A stretch of 64,000 nucleotides of DNA from Pseudomonadales bacterium. GTDB lineage: Bacteria > Pseudomonadota > Gammaproteobacteria > Pseudomonadales > UBA7434. The stretch lies in NCBI GenBank assembly GCA_028223755.1, contig JAOIUY010000002.1:62001-126000 (forward strand), written 5' to 3'. Below the pieces are notes generated by a model that had not been told where the DNA came from, made no database searches, and saw only the letters and a program-made list of their open reading frames with translations. Position numbers and translations under genes: made by a program. Shown here in pieces: positions 50,770 through 59,813 of this stretch. Position 1 is the first letter of the stretch. Every line of letters begins with the position of its first letter.

Positions 50770-51762
50770 ATGACAAATCCAGAAGCAATAAATCAGCAAG
50801 CGATGAAGCCTTTATGGCGCGATTATTTAGAGCTGTGTAAACCGAACGTTGTTGCGTTAATGATTTTGACGGCAGTCGTCGGCATGTTTTTAGCCGTACC
50901 AGGCATGGTGCCATTAGATATTCTTATTATTGGCAACATAGGTATAGGTTTGTGCGCGGCATCATCGGCAGTTATCAATCATGTGGTTGATAAAAAAATT
51001 GATATTCTAATGGCTCGAACAAAGAATCGTCCTGTTGCACAAGGACGACTTAGCGATGTACATGCATTAATTTTTAGTGCGGTAATGTGTGTCGCTGGCT
51101 TTTGGATGCTCATGGTTTTTGTTAACCCACTCACCGCATGGTTAACTTTAGGTTCTTCGATTGGTTACGCACTGATTTATACGTGTTTTTTAAAGCGAGC
51201 AACGCCACAGAATATTGTTATTGGCGGTTTGGCTGGTGCTGCACCCCCCCTATTAGGATGGACGGCGGTAACGAATGAAGTTCATGGTTATGCATTGCTG
51301 CTAGTATTGATTATTTTTGCTTGGACGCCACCGCACTTTTGGGCATTAGCGATTCATCGTAAAGACGATTATGCAAAAGTGGGTATTCCTATGTTGCCAG
51401 TGACGCATGGTGACAAATACACGCGTCTGCATATATTGCTCTATACCATCATTATGTTTGTCGTCACTTTGCTGCCGTTTGTTACTAAGATGTTTGGGCT
51501 GTTATATTTATTAGGTGCAGTGATATTAGGTATTGGTTTTTTGTATTGGGCGGTGGTGATGGTGATCAACAAAAACCCTGATGCACCCATGGAAACGTTT
51601 AAGTATTCAATTATTTATTTAATGGCGCTGTTTGTTATTATGCTAGCCGACCATTATGTCTATCCATTAGAGACACGACTTACATCGGAGCAACCGCCAA
51701 TAGAATTACAGGTTGCGCCACCTCAAGGGGCAGGTTTTATTCCCCTGACTTCAGCGGAGTAA
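50770..51762 (+). CDS. ctaB: Protoheme IX farnesyltransferase (heme O synthase)
   Basis: Adds the farnesyl group to heme B to make heme O, the step before CtaA. The 330-residue product is a UbiA-type prenyltransferase with about nine helices, the Asp-rich motif INHVVDKKIDILMARTKNRP and the second site HRKDDYAKVGIPML. Together with ctaA this supplies heme A to CoxA. The symbol cyoE is used in organisms with a bo3 oxidase. Confidence 0.96.
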   Translation: MTNPEAINQQAMKPLWRDYLELCKPNVVALMILTAVVGMFLAVPGMVPLDILIIGNIGIGLCAASSAVINHVVDKKIDILMARTKNRPVAQGRLSDVHALIFSAVMCVAGFWMLMVFVNPLTAWLTLGSSIGYALIYTCFLKRATPQNIVIGGLAGAAPPLLGWTAVTNEVHGYALLLVLIIFAWTPPHFWALAIHRKDDYAKVGIPMLPVTHGDKYTRLHILLYTIIMFVVTLLPFVTKMFGLLYLLGAVILGIGFLYWAVVMVINKNPDAPMETFKYSIIYLMALFVIMLADHYVYPLETRLTSEQPPIELQVAPPQGAGFIPLTSAE

Positions 51763-51814
51763 AAGTGGCGCTTTAACTGTCTGAAATTGTTCAATTGTCG
51801 ATAGGTTTTTTAAA

Positions 51815-52486
51815 GTGAGCGAAAATTCTACCCATAGCGATCGTCAAAATGGTATTCGCAATACTGTTGTCGGCATTGTTATCTTTATTACAGTTGTCTT
51901 GGCCTTATTTATTAATCGCGTATCACAAGAGCGTATTTTAAGTCCCAAAGAAATGGTCGCCAATGGCGCGATCATGTTTTCTATGCCAAGAGAGATAAGC
52001 GACCTATCGCTCATCGATCAAAATCAACTGCCCTTCACTAAAAGTCGCTTTGCTGATAAATGGACCTTAGTGTTTTTCGGCTTTACTCACTGTCCAGACA
52101 TTTGCCCTACTACCTTGGCACTATTAAATCAGGTCTCTGTTGCATTAGCAGAGACAGATTACGCAGTGGATACACAATTTTTATTAGTCAGTTTAGATCC
52201 GCTACGCGACACACCCGAAAAAATGAAACCGTATGTCGAATACTTTAATACCGACTTTATTGGTGTGACAGGCGAGTTTTTATCGATACATCGTTTTGCT
52301 AGACAATTAAATATTGCCTTTCAAAAAGTTGTTACCGATTCCGAAACCGGCGATTACACCATTGACCACGGTGGCAATGTTGCGTTGATAAACCCTCAAG
52401 GGCATTATCATGGTTTTTATAAACCGCCATTAGATGTTAATCGTATGGTGCTCACTTATAAATCGGTTCGTGCTGATAATCGCTAG
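51815..52486 (+). CDS. SCO1/SenC family copper chaperone
   Basis: Membrane-anchored thioredoxin-fold protein that delivers copper to the CuA site of subunit II. The 223-residue product has one N-terminal helix (about 16-34), the copper-binding pair Cys93-x3-Cys97 in FTHCPDICPTT and His185 in TIDHGGNVALINPQG. All three ligands are present. A GTG start at 51815 is used. It is the last assembly gene of the cox cluster, 3 bp before the nuclease gene. Confidence 0.95.
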   Translation: MSENSTHSDRQNGIRNTVVGIVIFITVVLALFINRVSQERILSPKEMVANGAIMFSMPREISDLSLIDQNQLPFTKSRFADKWTLVFFGFTHCPDICPTTLALLNQVSVALAETDYAVDTQFLLVSLDPLRDTPEKMKPYVEYFNTDFIGVTGEFLSIHRFARQLNIAFQKVVTDSETGDYTIDHGGNVALINPQGHYHGFYKPPLDVNRMVLTYKSVRADNR

Positions 52487-52489
52487 AAG

Positions 52490-52933
52490 ATGCCCTGCTC
52501 TTTTCCTCGCTTTATTATTTTTTTCTTTTCGCTGATCTTTTTTATTGCCTTCTTAAATGCTGAGTCACGTGCTGACCCGAAAAAAACTGTAGCACCGAAA
52601 ACGTGGACTGGTATTGTTCGTCACGTTGTTGATGGCGATAGCTTGTATCTTGTCGGTGTTAAACGACAAATTAGACTATGGGGTGTCGATGCGCCTGAGC
52701 TAGATGAGTCGGGTTATGCTGCTGCACGCAGAGCATTGACGAAAAAAGTTAAAGCTAAGCGTCTTCGCTGCCTCACTAAGGATCATGATAAATACGGTCG
52801 CATTGTTGCGCGATGTTTTTTAAAGACAAAGAAAGGCTCAGCCGCCATCGACATTAATCGATGGATGATTACCGGCGGCACAGCGAAAGAGTACTGTTAT
52901 TTCACCAAAGGCTATTACGGTCACTGTCAATAA
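52490..52933 (+). CDS. Exported staphylococcal-nuclease-like protein
   Basis: The 147-residue product has a strongly hydrophobic signal sequence (about 1-25) and a thermonuclease fold. The motif HVVDGDSLYL precedes IRLWGVDAPE and DKYGRIVARCF, which correspond to the catalytic Arg, Glu and Arg of staphylococcal nuclease, so an active phosphodiesterase is likely. It starts 3 bp after the SCO gene and is probably co-transcribed with the oxidase genes. It is unclear whether that has functional meaning. Confidence 0.88.
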   Translation: MPCSFPRFIIFFFSLIFFIAFLNAESRADPKKTVAPKTWTGIVRHVVDGDSLYLVGVKRQIRLWGVDAPELDESGYAAARRALTKKVKAKRLRCLTKDHDKYGRIVARCFLKTKKGSAAIDINRWMITGGTAKEYCYFTKGYYGHCQ

Positions 52934-52958
52934 TAGCGCCGGTATTTTCTTCGGGCAT

Positions 52959-52984
52959 AAAAAAACAGGCTCCGAGGAGCCTGT
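52959..52984 (-). terminator. Rho-independent terminator of the small exported protein gene
   Basis: ACAGGCTC (52965-52972) pairs perfectly with GAGCCTGT (52977-52984) around a four-base loop. On the minus strand the stem is followed by seven T (complement of 52959-52965). It lies 35 bp past the stop codon of the gene at 53019-53336. In the plus direction no T run follows, so it is oriented for the minus strand. Confidence 0.8.
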
Positions 52985-53018
52985 ACGAGGAGGATACAAA
53001 AATTACAACAATAACAAC

Positions 53019-53336
53019 TTACGGGGTGAAAATTTCTTGCGATTCAATAATGAAGTCCAACTGATCGCGTAACTCTTTTTGCAGGCCATCAATATAGACC
53101 TCGCTCTGGATATTCTCTAAAGCCGCACCCGAAAGTAATCGTTCAGGTGAAAGCGGAGGTAGTGCTACCGGGTACCGATTTAACGCTAAATAAAACCCCT
53201 GTTTCGTTTCATCGTGATACGCGTTGGCTTCGGTGTCTATGGCTCCACTCAAGTCGGCTGGGCTGGCAATAACCTGTCCTGATAGGAGCAGGGCTGCCGC
53301 TACATACGAAATGGCGGAGTAAGCTAGGTTTTTCAT
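53019..53336 (-). CDS. Small exported protein of unknown function
   Basis: The 105-residue product has a clear signal peptide (about 1-24, ending VIA-SPAD) and a mature acidic domain of about 80 residues with no motif I recognise. Features are a proline-rich middle (LPPLSPERLL) and a helical C-terminus (IDGLQKELRDQLDFIIES). It has a strong AAGGAG ribosome site 8 bases before ATG 53334-53336 and a strong terminator, so it is very probably expressed. There is no cysteine, so disulfides and lipidation are excluded. It stands alone between the cox cluster and polA. Confidence 0.8.
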   Translation of the reverse strand: MKNLAYSAISYVAAALLLSGQVIASPADLSGAIDTEANAYHDETKQGFYLALNRYPVALPPLSPERLLSGAALENIQSEVYIDGLQKELRDQLDFIIESQEIFTP

Positions 53337-53444
53337 GCTGTTTACTCCTTTCGTTGTGTGCGTTCTCGGGCTTGTGGCCGTTGAACGCGGTGATTAAATT
53401 GTTTAATGAATCATGTTTGTTTTTATGTTACATAGAGTAACACC

Positions 53445-53453
53445 TGTGGATAA
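53445..53453 (-). promoter_or_regulatory. Perfect DnaA box upstream of polA
   Basis: TGTGGATAA, complement of TTATCCACA, lies in the gap between the small exported protein gene and polA, 405 bp before the polA start. It is an isolated exact match in non-coding DNA. A regulatory role for DnaA here is conjecture. Confidence 0.4.
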
Positions 53454-53636
53454 AATTGCCAGTTCAGAATCAAAAAAACGCTCAATAATTGTGTGAATAG
53501 TTGCACATCTTCTGATAACTAGTCTCGGTGGTTGCTATATGTTGTTGAAAAAACATTAATAAACGACCTTGTGAAAACTTTATACGGATTGTGTTACCAA
53601 AAGGTTCACTTTTTATGACAGTACGATGATTTTAAA

Positions 53637-53655
53637 GATTGATTAGTGATCAATC
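53637..53655. promoter_or_regulatory. Inverted repeat upstream of polA
   Basis: GATTGAT (53637-53643) and ATCAATC (53649-53655) are exact complements separated by 5 bp, a shape that fits a dimeric repressor site or an RNA hairpin. It lies about 200 bp before the polA start. Confidence 0.4.
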
Positions 53656-53857
53656 AGTAAAAACTTTATGCCTTTTGGATCTAGAGTACCCAGCCGCCGA
53701 TGAGCTTTAGCTTTTGGCGAATAAGGCGATTAGCGTTTTAAGCGCGATACCTAGCTGTGATAAGCTGCACGCCCGCGTTTTAGGGCTATTAAGCGCTTAC
53801 GTCGATACGATTTATATTTCAAACACATATTCATTTAAAACAGGTGCAACACATCCT

Positions 53858-56626
53858 ATGGCTGCCAATGAACCGCTTGTTCTAGTAGACGGCTCTTCTT
53901 ACCTCTATCGTGCCTTTCATGCCTTACCGCCACTGATTACCTCTAAGGGTCAGCCAACGGGCGCTATTAAGGGCGTCATCAATATGTTGCGGCGCTTACA
54001 GAAGGATTATCCAAACAGTGTGATCACGGTGATTTTTGATGCTAAGGGCAAAACCTTTAGAGATGAGATCTTTACCGAATATAAAGCCAATCGAGCAGCA
54101 ATGCCTGACGACCTTAGGCCACAAGTAGCGCCTATCCATCAAATTGTTGAGGCCATGGGGCTTCCGCTGCTCGTCGTGGATGGTGTTGAGGCTGACGATG
54201 TGATTGGTACGCTAGCTGATCAGGCCACCCATAAATCGATACCCGTAGTGATTTCTACAGGCGATAAGGATATGGCTCAGCTGGTTAATGAGCATGTTTC
54301 CTTAGTTAATACCATGACCGAAGTATCAATGGACCCTCAAGGGGTGATTGATAAGTTCGGAATTCCTGCCGAGTACATTATTGATTACCTCGCATTGATG
54401 GGTGACAAAGTCGATAACATTCCTGGTGTCGCAGGTGTGGGTGAAAAGACGGCATTAGGCTTGATTCAATCGCTTGGTGGTATTGATGATATTTATAACA
54501 AGCTAGATCAAGTTGCAGACGTACCTGTACGTGGCGCAAAAAAATTAGCAGAAAAGTTAGTAGCCCATGAAGCAGATGCAAGGCTCTCATATGAGCTAGC
54601 CACGATTAAGCTCGACGTTGAATTAGAAGTGAGTGCCGAGGCGCTTTATAAAAGTGAATTAAGTTCGCCACCAGATACTGAAAGGCTTAATACTTTATTT
54701 AGTGAGTTCGAATTTAAGTCATGGACAGCACAAACTGCAGGAGCAGGGCGAGAGTCTGCACCTAAAGCAAGTAGTTCGAATGCTGACACTCCAAAAACGG
54801 CAGCGCCTAAGTCAGCTGTCGCTCGTCACTATGAGACAGTGTTAGATAAAAAGCGTTTAGGTATCTGGGTAAAAACTCTTTTAGCGAGTGAGTGTTTTGC
54901 TTTTGATACAGAGACAACGAGTTTAAATTATATTGATGCTCGCGTAGTGGGGGTGTCGGTAAGTGTTGCAGCCGGTTCTGCGGCTTATATTCCTTTTGCA
55001 CATAATTACGAAAACGCGCCTGAGCAATTAAGTGAAGCGGATGTGTTAGATGCTTTAAAGCCTTTGTTAGAAAACCCAGCGGTAAAAAAGGTTGGACAAA
55101 ATTTAAAGTACGATAAACACGTAATGGCAAATCACGGCATTAACCTTCAAGGTATAGCCGACGATACCATGCTGATGTCATATGTGTTGAACTCAACGGG
55201 TTCGCGTCACGACATGGATACTTTAGCTAGTCATTATTTAGATGAGAGCACAACCAAATATGAAGAGGTTGCAGGTAAGGGTGCAAAACAAATTACCTTT
55301 GATCAAGTCGACTTAGATATTGCTGGGCCTTACGCTGCAGAAGATGCCGACATTACTTTGCGATTGCATGAAGTGTTATCAAAAGAATTAGCTGCTGTTG
55401 CGCCGTTAGAAAAATTATACCGTGATATTGAACTGCCATTGCTTGATGTGATTTGCGATGTAGAACAAACCGGCGCATTAATTGATGGCGAGTTGCTATT
55501 AAAACAAAGTGCGGAAATTGGTATTCGTTTAGAGGAATTAGCGAAAGAAGCCTATGCATTAGCTGATGAAGAATTTAATTTGGGCTCGCCAAAGCAATTG
55601 CAAACTATTTTATTTGAAAAATTAAAATTGCCGGTTATTAAAAAAACTCCAAAGGGGCAGCCATCAACCGCCGAGCCTATCTTGCAAGAGCTTGCGTTAA
55701 ATTACCCGCTGCCAAAAGTGATTATGGAATATCGTGGATTAAGTAAATTAAAATCCACCTATACCGATCGCTTACCAGAGCAGATTAATAACAAAACGGG
55801 TAGGGTGCATACCTCTTATCATCAAGCGGTTACGGCAACGGGTCGACTTTCATCATCTGATCCTAATTTACAAAATATTCCAATCCGAACAGACGAAGGC
55901 CGACGTGTTAGGCAGGCTTTTGTAGCAACACCTAATTGTTCGATTCTTGCGGCGGATTACTCGCAAATTGAATTGCGTATTATGGCGCACCTGTCGGGCG
56001 ATAAAGGATTGCTCGATGCGTTTAACCAAGGTCTTGATGTTCATAAGGCGACGGCCGCAGAAGTCTTTGCGGTTAATCTTGCAGAAGTTAGTGCAGAGCA
56101 GCGACGTCGCGCTAAAGCCATTAACTTTGGATTAATATATGGCATGTCAGCATTCGGCTTGGCAAAACAATTAGATATTGGTCGGCATGATGCGCAGAAT
56201 TATATTGATCGATATTTTGATCGGTATCCGGGTGTTTTGTCATATATGGAAAACACGCGAACATCGGCTTATGAAACAGGATATGTAGAAACCTTATTTG
56301 GTCGTCGTTTATATTTGCCGGAGATAAATAGTAGCAATGGTATGCGTCGTCAAGCGGCAGAACGTACAGCGATTAATGCGCCAATGCAGGGAACGGCTGC
56401 CGATATTATTAAAATCGCCATGCTTAATGTAAATGCATGGTTAAAAGAAAACACGTCGATCAAAATGATAATGCAGGTTCATGATGAATTGGTATTTGAA
56501 GTGCCGACTACCGATCTTGATTATGCGAAAGAGAAGATTGGTGAATTGATGTCGAGTGCTGCTGAGTTAGCGATTCCTTTAGTGGTTGATATTGGCGTTG
56601 GTGACAATTGGGATGAGGCGCATTAA
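53858..56626 (+). CDS. polA: DNA polymerase I
   Basis: Repair and Okazaki-fragment polymerase. ATG 53858 was chosen over the open frame at 53714 because MAANEPLVLVDGSSYLYRAF fits the family; the product is then 922 residues. The N-terminal 5'-3' exonuclease domain has VISTGDKDMAQLV and DYLALMGDKVDNIPGV. A 3'-5' exonuclease domain begins FAFDTETTSL, with the catalytic Asp-x-Glu retained. The polymerase domain has ATGRLSSSDPNLQNIP, DYSQIELRIMAHLSGD, RRRAKAINFGLIYG and QVHDELVFEV. All three activities are expected. It is convergent with recG, 25 bp away. Confidence 0.97.
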   Translation: MAANEPLVLVDGSSYLYRAFHALPPLITSKGQPTGAIKGVINMLRRLQKDYPNSVITVIFDAKGKTFRDEIFTEYKANRAAMPDDLRPQVAPIHQIVEAMGLPLLVVDGVEADDVIGTLADQATHKSIPVVISTGDKDMAQLVNEHVSLVNTMTEVSMDPQGVIDKFGIPAEYIIDYLALMGDKVDNIPGVAGVGEKTALGLIQSLGGIDDIYNKLDQVADVPVRGAKKLAEKLVAHEADARLSYELATIKLDVELEVSAEALYKSELSSPPDTERLNTLFSEFEFKSWTAQTAGAGRESAPKASSSNADTPKTAAPKSAVARHYETVLDKKRLGIWVKTLLASECFAFDTETTSLNYIDARVVGVSVSVAAGSAAYIPFAHNYENAPEQLSEADVLDALKPLLENPAVKKVGQNLKYDKHVMANHGINLQGIADDTMLMSYVLNSTGSRHDMDTLASHYLDESTTKYEEVAGKGAKQITFDQVDLDIAGPYAAEDADITLRLHEVLSKELAAVAPLEKLYRDIELPLLDVICDVEQTGALIDGELLLKQSAEIGIRLEELAKEAYALADEEFNLGSPKQLQTILFEKLKLPVIKKTPKGQPSTAEPILQELALNYPLPKVIMEYRGLSKLKSTYTDRLPEQINNKTGRVHTSYHQAVTATGRLSSSDPNLQNIPIRTDEGRRVRQAFVATPNCSILAADYSQIELRIMAHLSGDKGLLDAFNQGLDVHKATAAEVFAVNLAEVSAEQRRRAKAINFGLIYGMSAFGLAKQLDIGRHDAQNYIDRYFDRYPGVLSYMENTRTSAYETGYVETLFGRRLYLPEINSSNGMRRQAAERTAINAPMQGTAADIIKIAMLNVNAWLKENTSIKMIMQVHDELVFEVPTTDLDYAKEKIGELMSSAAELAIPLVVDIGVGDNWDEAH

Positions 56627-56651
56627 TGACTCGCGTAAAGTTTTCGCCAGT

Positions 56652-58745
56652 CTAAACGTCAATATAGTTAGCCGCCAATGGGCACCATCGGTTGATTAAT
56701 GCATTGGCAACAGCAGGGCTGCTATTGCAAAGTGCATTAGAGGCTTTAACTACAGCGTCGATCATATCGGCGTCGCGCTCTAAGTCAGCGATACGGAAAA
56801 TGGCGGCGCCCGATTGCTGAGTACCCAGCACTTGGCCTGGCCCGCGCATCTGTAAATCTTTTTCAGCCAACACAAAGCCATCGTTAGTGCTGCGCATGAT
56901 TTCAATGCGCTGTTTGCCGTTTTTAGATAATGGTTTTTGATACATTAAAACGCAGTGGCTTTTAATACTGCCGCGTCCGACACGGCCACGCAATTGATGC
57001 AGTTGCGAAAGACCTAAACGTTCAGGATTTTCGATAATCATTAAGCTAGCGTTGGGTACATTAACGCCAACTTCCACTACCGTTGTAGCAACTAATAATT
57101 GAATGTCACCACTATTAAAGTGTGACATGACAGCTTGTTTTTGATCGCTCTTTAAACGTCCGTGTACCAATCCAATAGTAATGTTAGGTAACAGCGCAGC
57201 GAGCTCCGATGCGGTTGTCTCTGCGGCTTGGCATTGTAGCGTTTCAGAATCTTCAATTAACGTGCAGATCCAATACACTTGCCGACCTTGTTGGCAGGCA
57301 TTACTGACGCGCTCAATAACCTCCATACGTTTATCGTTACTCAGTGCCACAGTTTCGATTGGCGTACGCCCCGGCGGTAGCTCATCAATAACGGAATAAT
57401 CTAAGTCGGCATAAAAGGTCATTGCCAGTGTTCTTGGAATTGGCGTTGCAGTCATTACCAATTGATGAACGCTATAATCATCTTCGCGTTTATTTTTTAG
57501 AGCACGTCGCTGGTCAACGCCAAAACGATGTTGCTCATCAATAATAATTAAACCCAGATTTTGATAGCTTACTTGGTCTTGAATTAACGCATGCGTGCCA
57601 ACCACCAATTGTGTTTGTCCGGAGGCAATGTCGGCGAGGCGTTGTCGTTTTTCTGCGGCAGGTAATTTGCTGACTAATAAATTCACTGAGATAGAAAGAG
57701 GATCAAACCATTCTTTAAAGGTATAGAGATGTTGCTCTGCCAGTATTTCTGTTGGCGCCATTAACACTGCTTGCTGGCCTTGCTGAATGAATTGCAGTGC
57801 GGCCAGTGCGGCAACGATTGTCTTACCCGATCCGACATCACCTTGAAGCAGGCGAAGCATAGGATGAGGGCGAGCGATATCGCCTTTGATTTCGGCGAGT
57901 ACTTTCTTTTGTGCGCCGGTTAAGTCAAAAGGTAATTGATTTAAAAATTGTTGTTCGAGTTGCGCATCTTCACTAATTTCAATCGCAGATTCTTTGAGTG
58001 AATCCTTTCTTAATAATAAATGCGAAATTCGTTGAGCAACTAATTCTTCAAACGCTAAGCGTCGCTGCAGTGGGTGCATGCCTTGTGAAAAAAGTTCAAG
58101 ATCAACGGACGGCGGCGGAAAGTGCAATAGCTTTAACGTGGAATATAAATCGGTAAAATTTTTACTATCGAATAATGATAAATATTTGCTGTCGAGCAAA
58201 TCAGGAATGCTGTCTTCATTTAACACTGCAAATGCCGCTTTAATATAGTTGCGCCAACGTACCTGACTAATACCATCGGTGCTAGGATAAATAGCAGTTA
58301 AATAGTCGGCGGTAGGTAACGGTTGATTGGCCGATATTAATTGGTACTCGGGATGAATTAATTCTATGCCGCCGCGCACTAAGCTCGCCTCACCAAAGCA
58401 GCGAATCATTTTCCCAACCACTAAGCCTTTTTTTTGCGCTGCAGAAAAATGAAAAAAGCGTAGTGTCATCACGCCTGTGCCATCTTGTATTTTGCATAGT
58501 AGGCTGCGGCGCTTTCCAAAGACAATATCGCAAGCGCGTATTTCACCTTCGACGACGGCGGAGTAACCATTTCGGATACTGCCAATTGGCTGAACTTTTG
58601 TTCGATCCTGATAGCGTAAAGGTAAATGAAACAGCAAATCCATTGCCGAATGAATACCAATGGCGTTGAGCTTGGTGGCGATGGCTGGGCCAATACCTTT
58701 AAGCGTCGATAGGCTAACTATTTTAGCGGATGTTTTTGCCGGCAT
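56652..58745 (-). CDS. recG: ATP-dependent DNA helicase RecG
   Basis: Branch-migrating helicase that reverses stalled forks. The 697-residue product has an N-terminal wedge (OB-fold) domain for fork binding, then superfamily 2 motifs: QGDVGSGKT (motif I), DEQHRFG (motif II, DEQH variant usual for RecG), TATPIPRT (motif III) and RGRVGRG (motif VI). It begins 3 bp after oxyR on the same strand, so both may be on one transcript, an arrangement also found in Pseudomonas. Confidence 0.97.
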   Translation of the reverse strand: MPAKTSAKIVSLSTLKGIGPAIATKLNAIGIHSAMDLLFHLPLRYQDRTKVQPIGSIRNGYSAVVEGEIRACDIVFGKRRSLLCKIQDGTGVMTLRFFHFSAAQKKGLVVGKMIRCFGEASLVRGGIELIHPEYQLISANQPLPTADYLTAIYPSTDGISQVRWRNYIKAAFAVLNEDSIPDLLDSKYLSLFDSKNFTDLYSTLKLLHFPPPSVDLELFSQGMHPLQRRLAFEELVAQRISHLLLRKDSLKESAIEISEDAQLEQQFLNQLPFDLTGAQKKVLAEIKGDIARPHPMLRLLQGDVGSGKTIVAALAALQFIQQGQQAVLMAPTEILAEQHLYTFKEWFDPLSISVNLLVSKLPAAEKRQRLADIASGQTQLVVGTHALIQDQVSYQNLGLIIIDEQHRFGVDQRRALKNKREDDYSVHQLVMTATPIPRTLAMTFYADLDYSVIDELPPGRTPIETVALSNDKRMEVIERVSNACQQGRQVYWICTLIEDSETLQCQAAETTASELAALLPNITIGLVHGRLKSDQKQAVMSHFNSGDIQLLVATTVVEVGVNVPNASLMIIENPERLGLSQLHQLRGRVGRGSIKSHCVLMYQKPLSKNGKQRIEIMRSTNDGFVLAEKDLQMRGPGQVLGTQQSGAAIFRIADLERDADMIDAVVKASNALCNSSPAVANALINRWCPLAANYIDV

Positions 58746-58747
58746 AA

Positions 58748-59683
58748 TTAACTAAGCGGTTGAAGTTGAAGCGCAGCAGAGGTGGAGCGAATTGATTTTA
58801 TTATTTGATCAATCGCTTGATGGCGTGGAAACGATGCGCGCCATGCCAATGCAATGGTACGGGTTGGCTCGGGAGTACAAAAAGGCCTAACGACCGTTGC
58901 GGCTTTAGGGTCATTGCCGGTATCAGCTACCGCAGATGATGGAAGTATGGTGACCCCTAAGCCTGAACCCACCATATGTTTTATGGTTTCTAACGAGCTG
59001 CCTTCGGCAATCATTTTTCCTGGCGCATTGTTCGCATCCAGTGAGCGTTGAATAGCAGGGCAGGCGGCTAACACTTGGTCGCGAAAGCAATGCCCCTCAC
59101 CTAATAATAAAATGGCCTCGTCAACTAAGTCGTTGTGTTTGATGGCAGGTTTATTCGCCAGAGGATGACTCGCAGGCATTAGCACGGCAAATGATTCTTG
59201 GTAGAGCTCTTTCACAACCACGTCGCTGGCAGTAAATGGCATGGCAATTACCGCAGCATCTAAGCTGCCTTGCGATAACTTGTCACGCAGATTGGCCGTA
59301 AAGTCTTCTTCAACATAGAGCGGCATTTTGGGTGCGGATTGACGAATCGTAGGGACAAGATTGGGGTAGAGATAAGGGCCGACGGTATAGATGGCACCCA
59401 AACGAAATACGCTGCTTAAAGGATCTTTATCGGCGAGCGCAATTTGTTCAATAATATTTGATTCGGCTAATACACGTTCCGCTTGATCAATAATGCGCTG
59501 GCCGACGGGTGTGATCATAAGTGCATGTCGGCTGCGCTCAAAAATATTAACGCCGAGCTGCGCTTCGAGCTTTTTAACCGCAATGCTTAATGTCGGCTGG
59601 CTAACAAAGCATTGTTTAGCCGCCTCACCAAAGTGCAAGGTACGCGATAGTGTGATGATGTACTTTAATTCAGTCAGCGTCAT
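58748..59683 (-). CDS. oxyR: Hydrogen peroxide-inducible transcription regulator OxyR
   Basis: LysR-type activator of antioxidant genes. The 311-residue product has the N-terminal winged helix-turn-helix (LHFGEAAKQCFVSQPTLSIAVKKLE) shape, given here as residues 16-40. The effector domain carries redox cysteines at exactly Cys199 and Cys208 within GHCFRDQVLAAC, the positions that form the disulfide in E. coli OxyR. This makes the identification firm. It lies just upstream of recG and divergent from the SDR gene, across a 130-bp gap with likely promoters for both. Confidence 0.96.
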   Translation of the reverse strand: MTLTELKYIITLSRTLHFGEAAKQCFVSQPTLSIAVKKLEAQLGVNIFERSRHALMITPVGQRIIDQAERVLAESNIIEQIALADKDPLSSVFRLGAIYTVGPYLYPNLVPTIRQSAPKMPLYVEEDFTANLRDKLSQGSLDAAVIAMPFTASDVVVKELYQESFAVLMPASHPLANKPAIKHNDLVDEAILLLGEGHCFRDQVLAACPAIQRSLDANNAPGKMIAEGSSLETIKHMVGSGLGVTILPSSAVADTGNDPKAATVVRPFCTPEPTRTIALAWRASFPRHQAIDQIIKSIRSTSAALQLQPLS

Positions 59684-59813
59684 TTATAGGCCGGTGTGTT
59701 AAATTGTACCTGTGGCTTCACTCTTGAGCTTAATGGCTCAGCATCCTTATTATGACCTATTTATTATCAGTGATGTTAATACGGTGAGTGCTTTTGATAT
59801 TTAAGGCAATAAA

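Larger units (their letters stand above)
53337..53857. other. Intergenic region before polA
   Basis: About 520 bp between divergent genes (53337-53857) without a supported gene. The polA frame is open from 53714, but residues before MAANEPL are unlike PolA. It holds a perfect DnaA box in inverted form (53445-53453) and the inverted repeat GATTGAT/ATCAATC (53637-53655). Pseudomonas and E. coli carry a small RNA gene near polA; no such gene could be recognised here from sequence alone. Confidence 0.5.
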
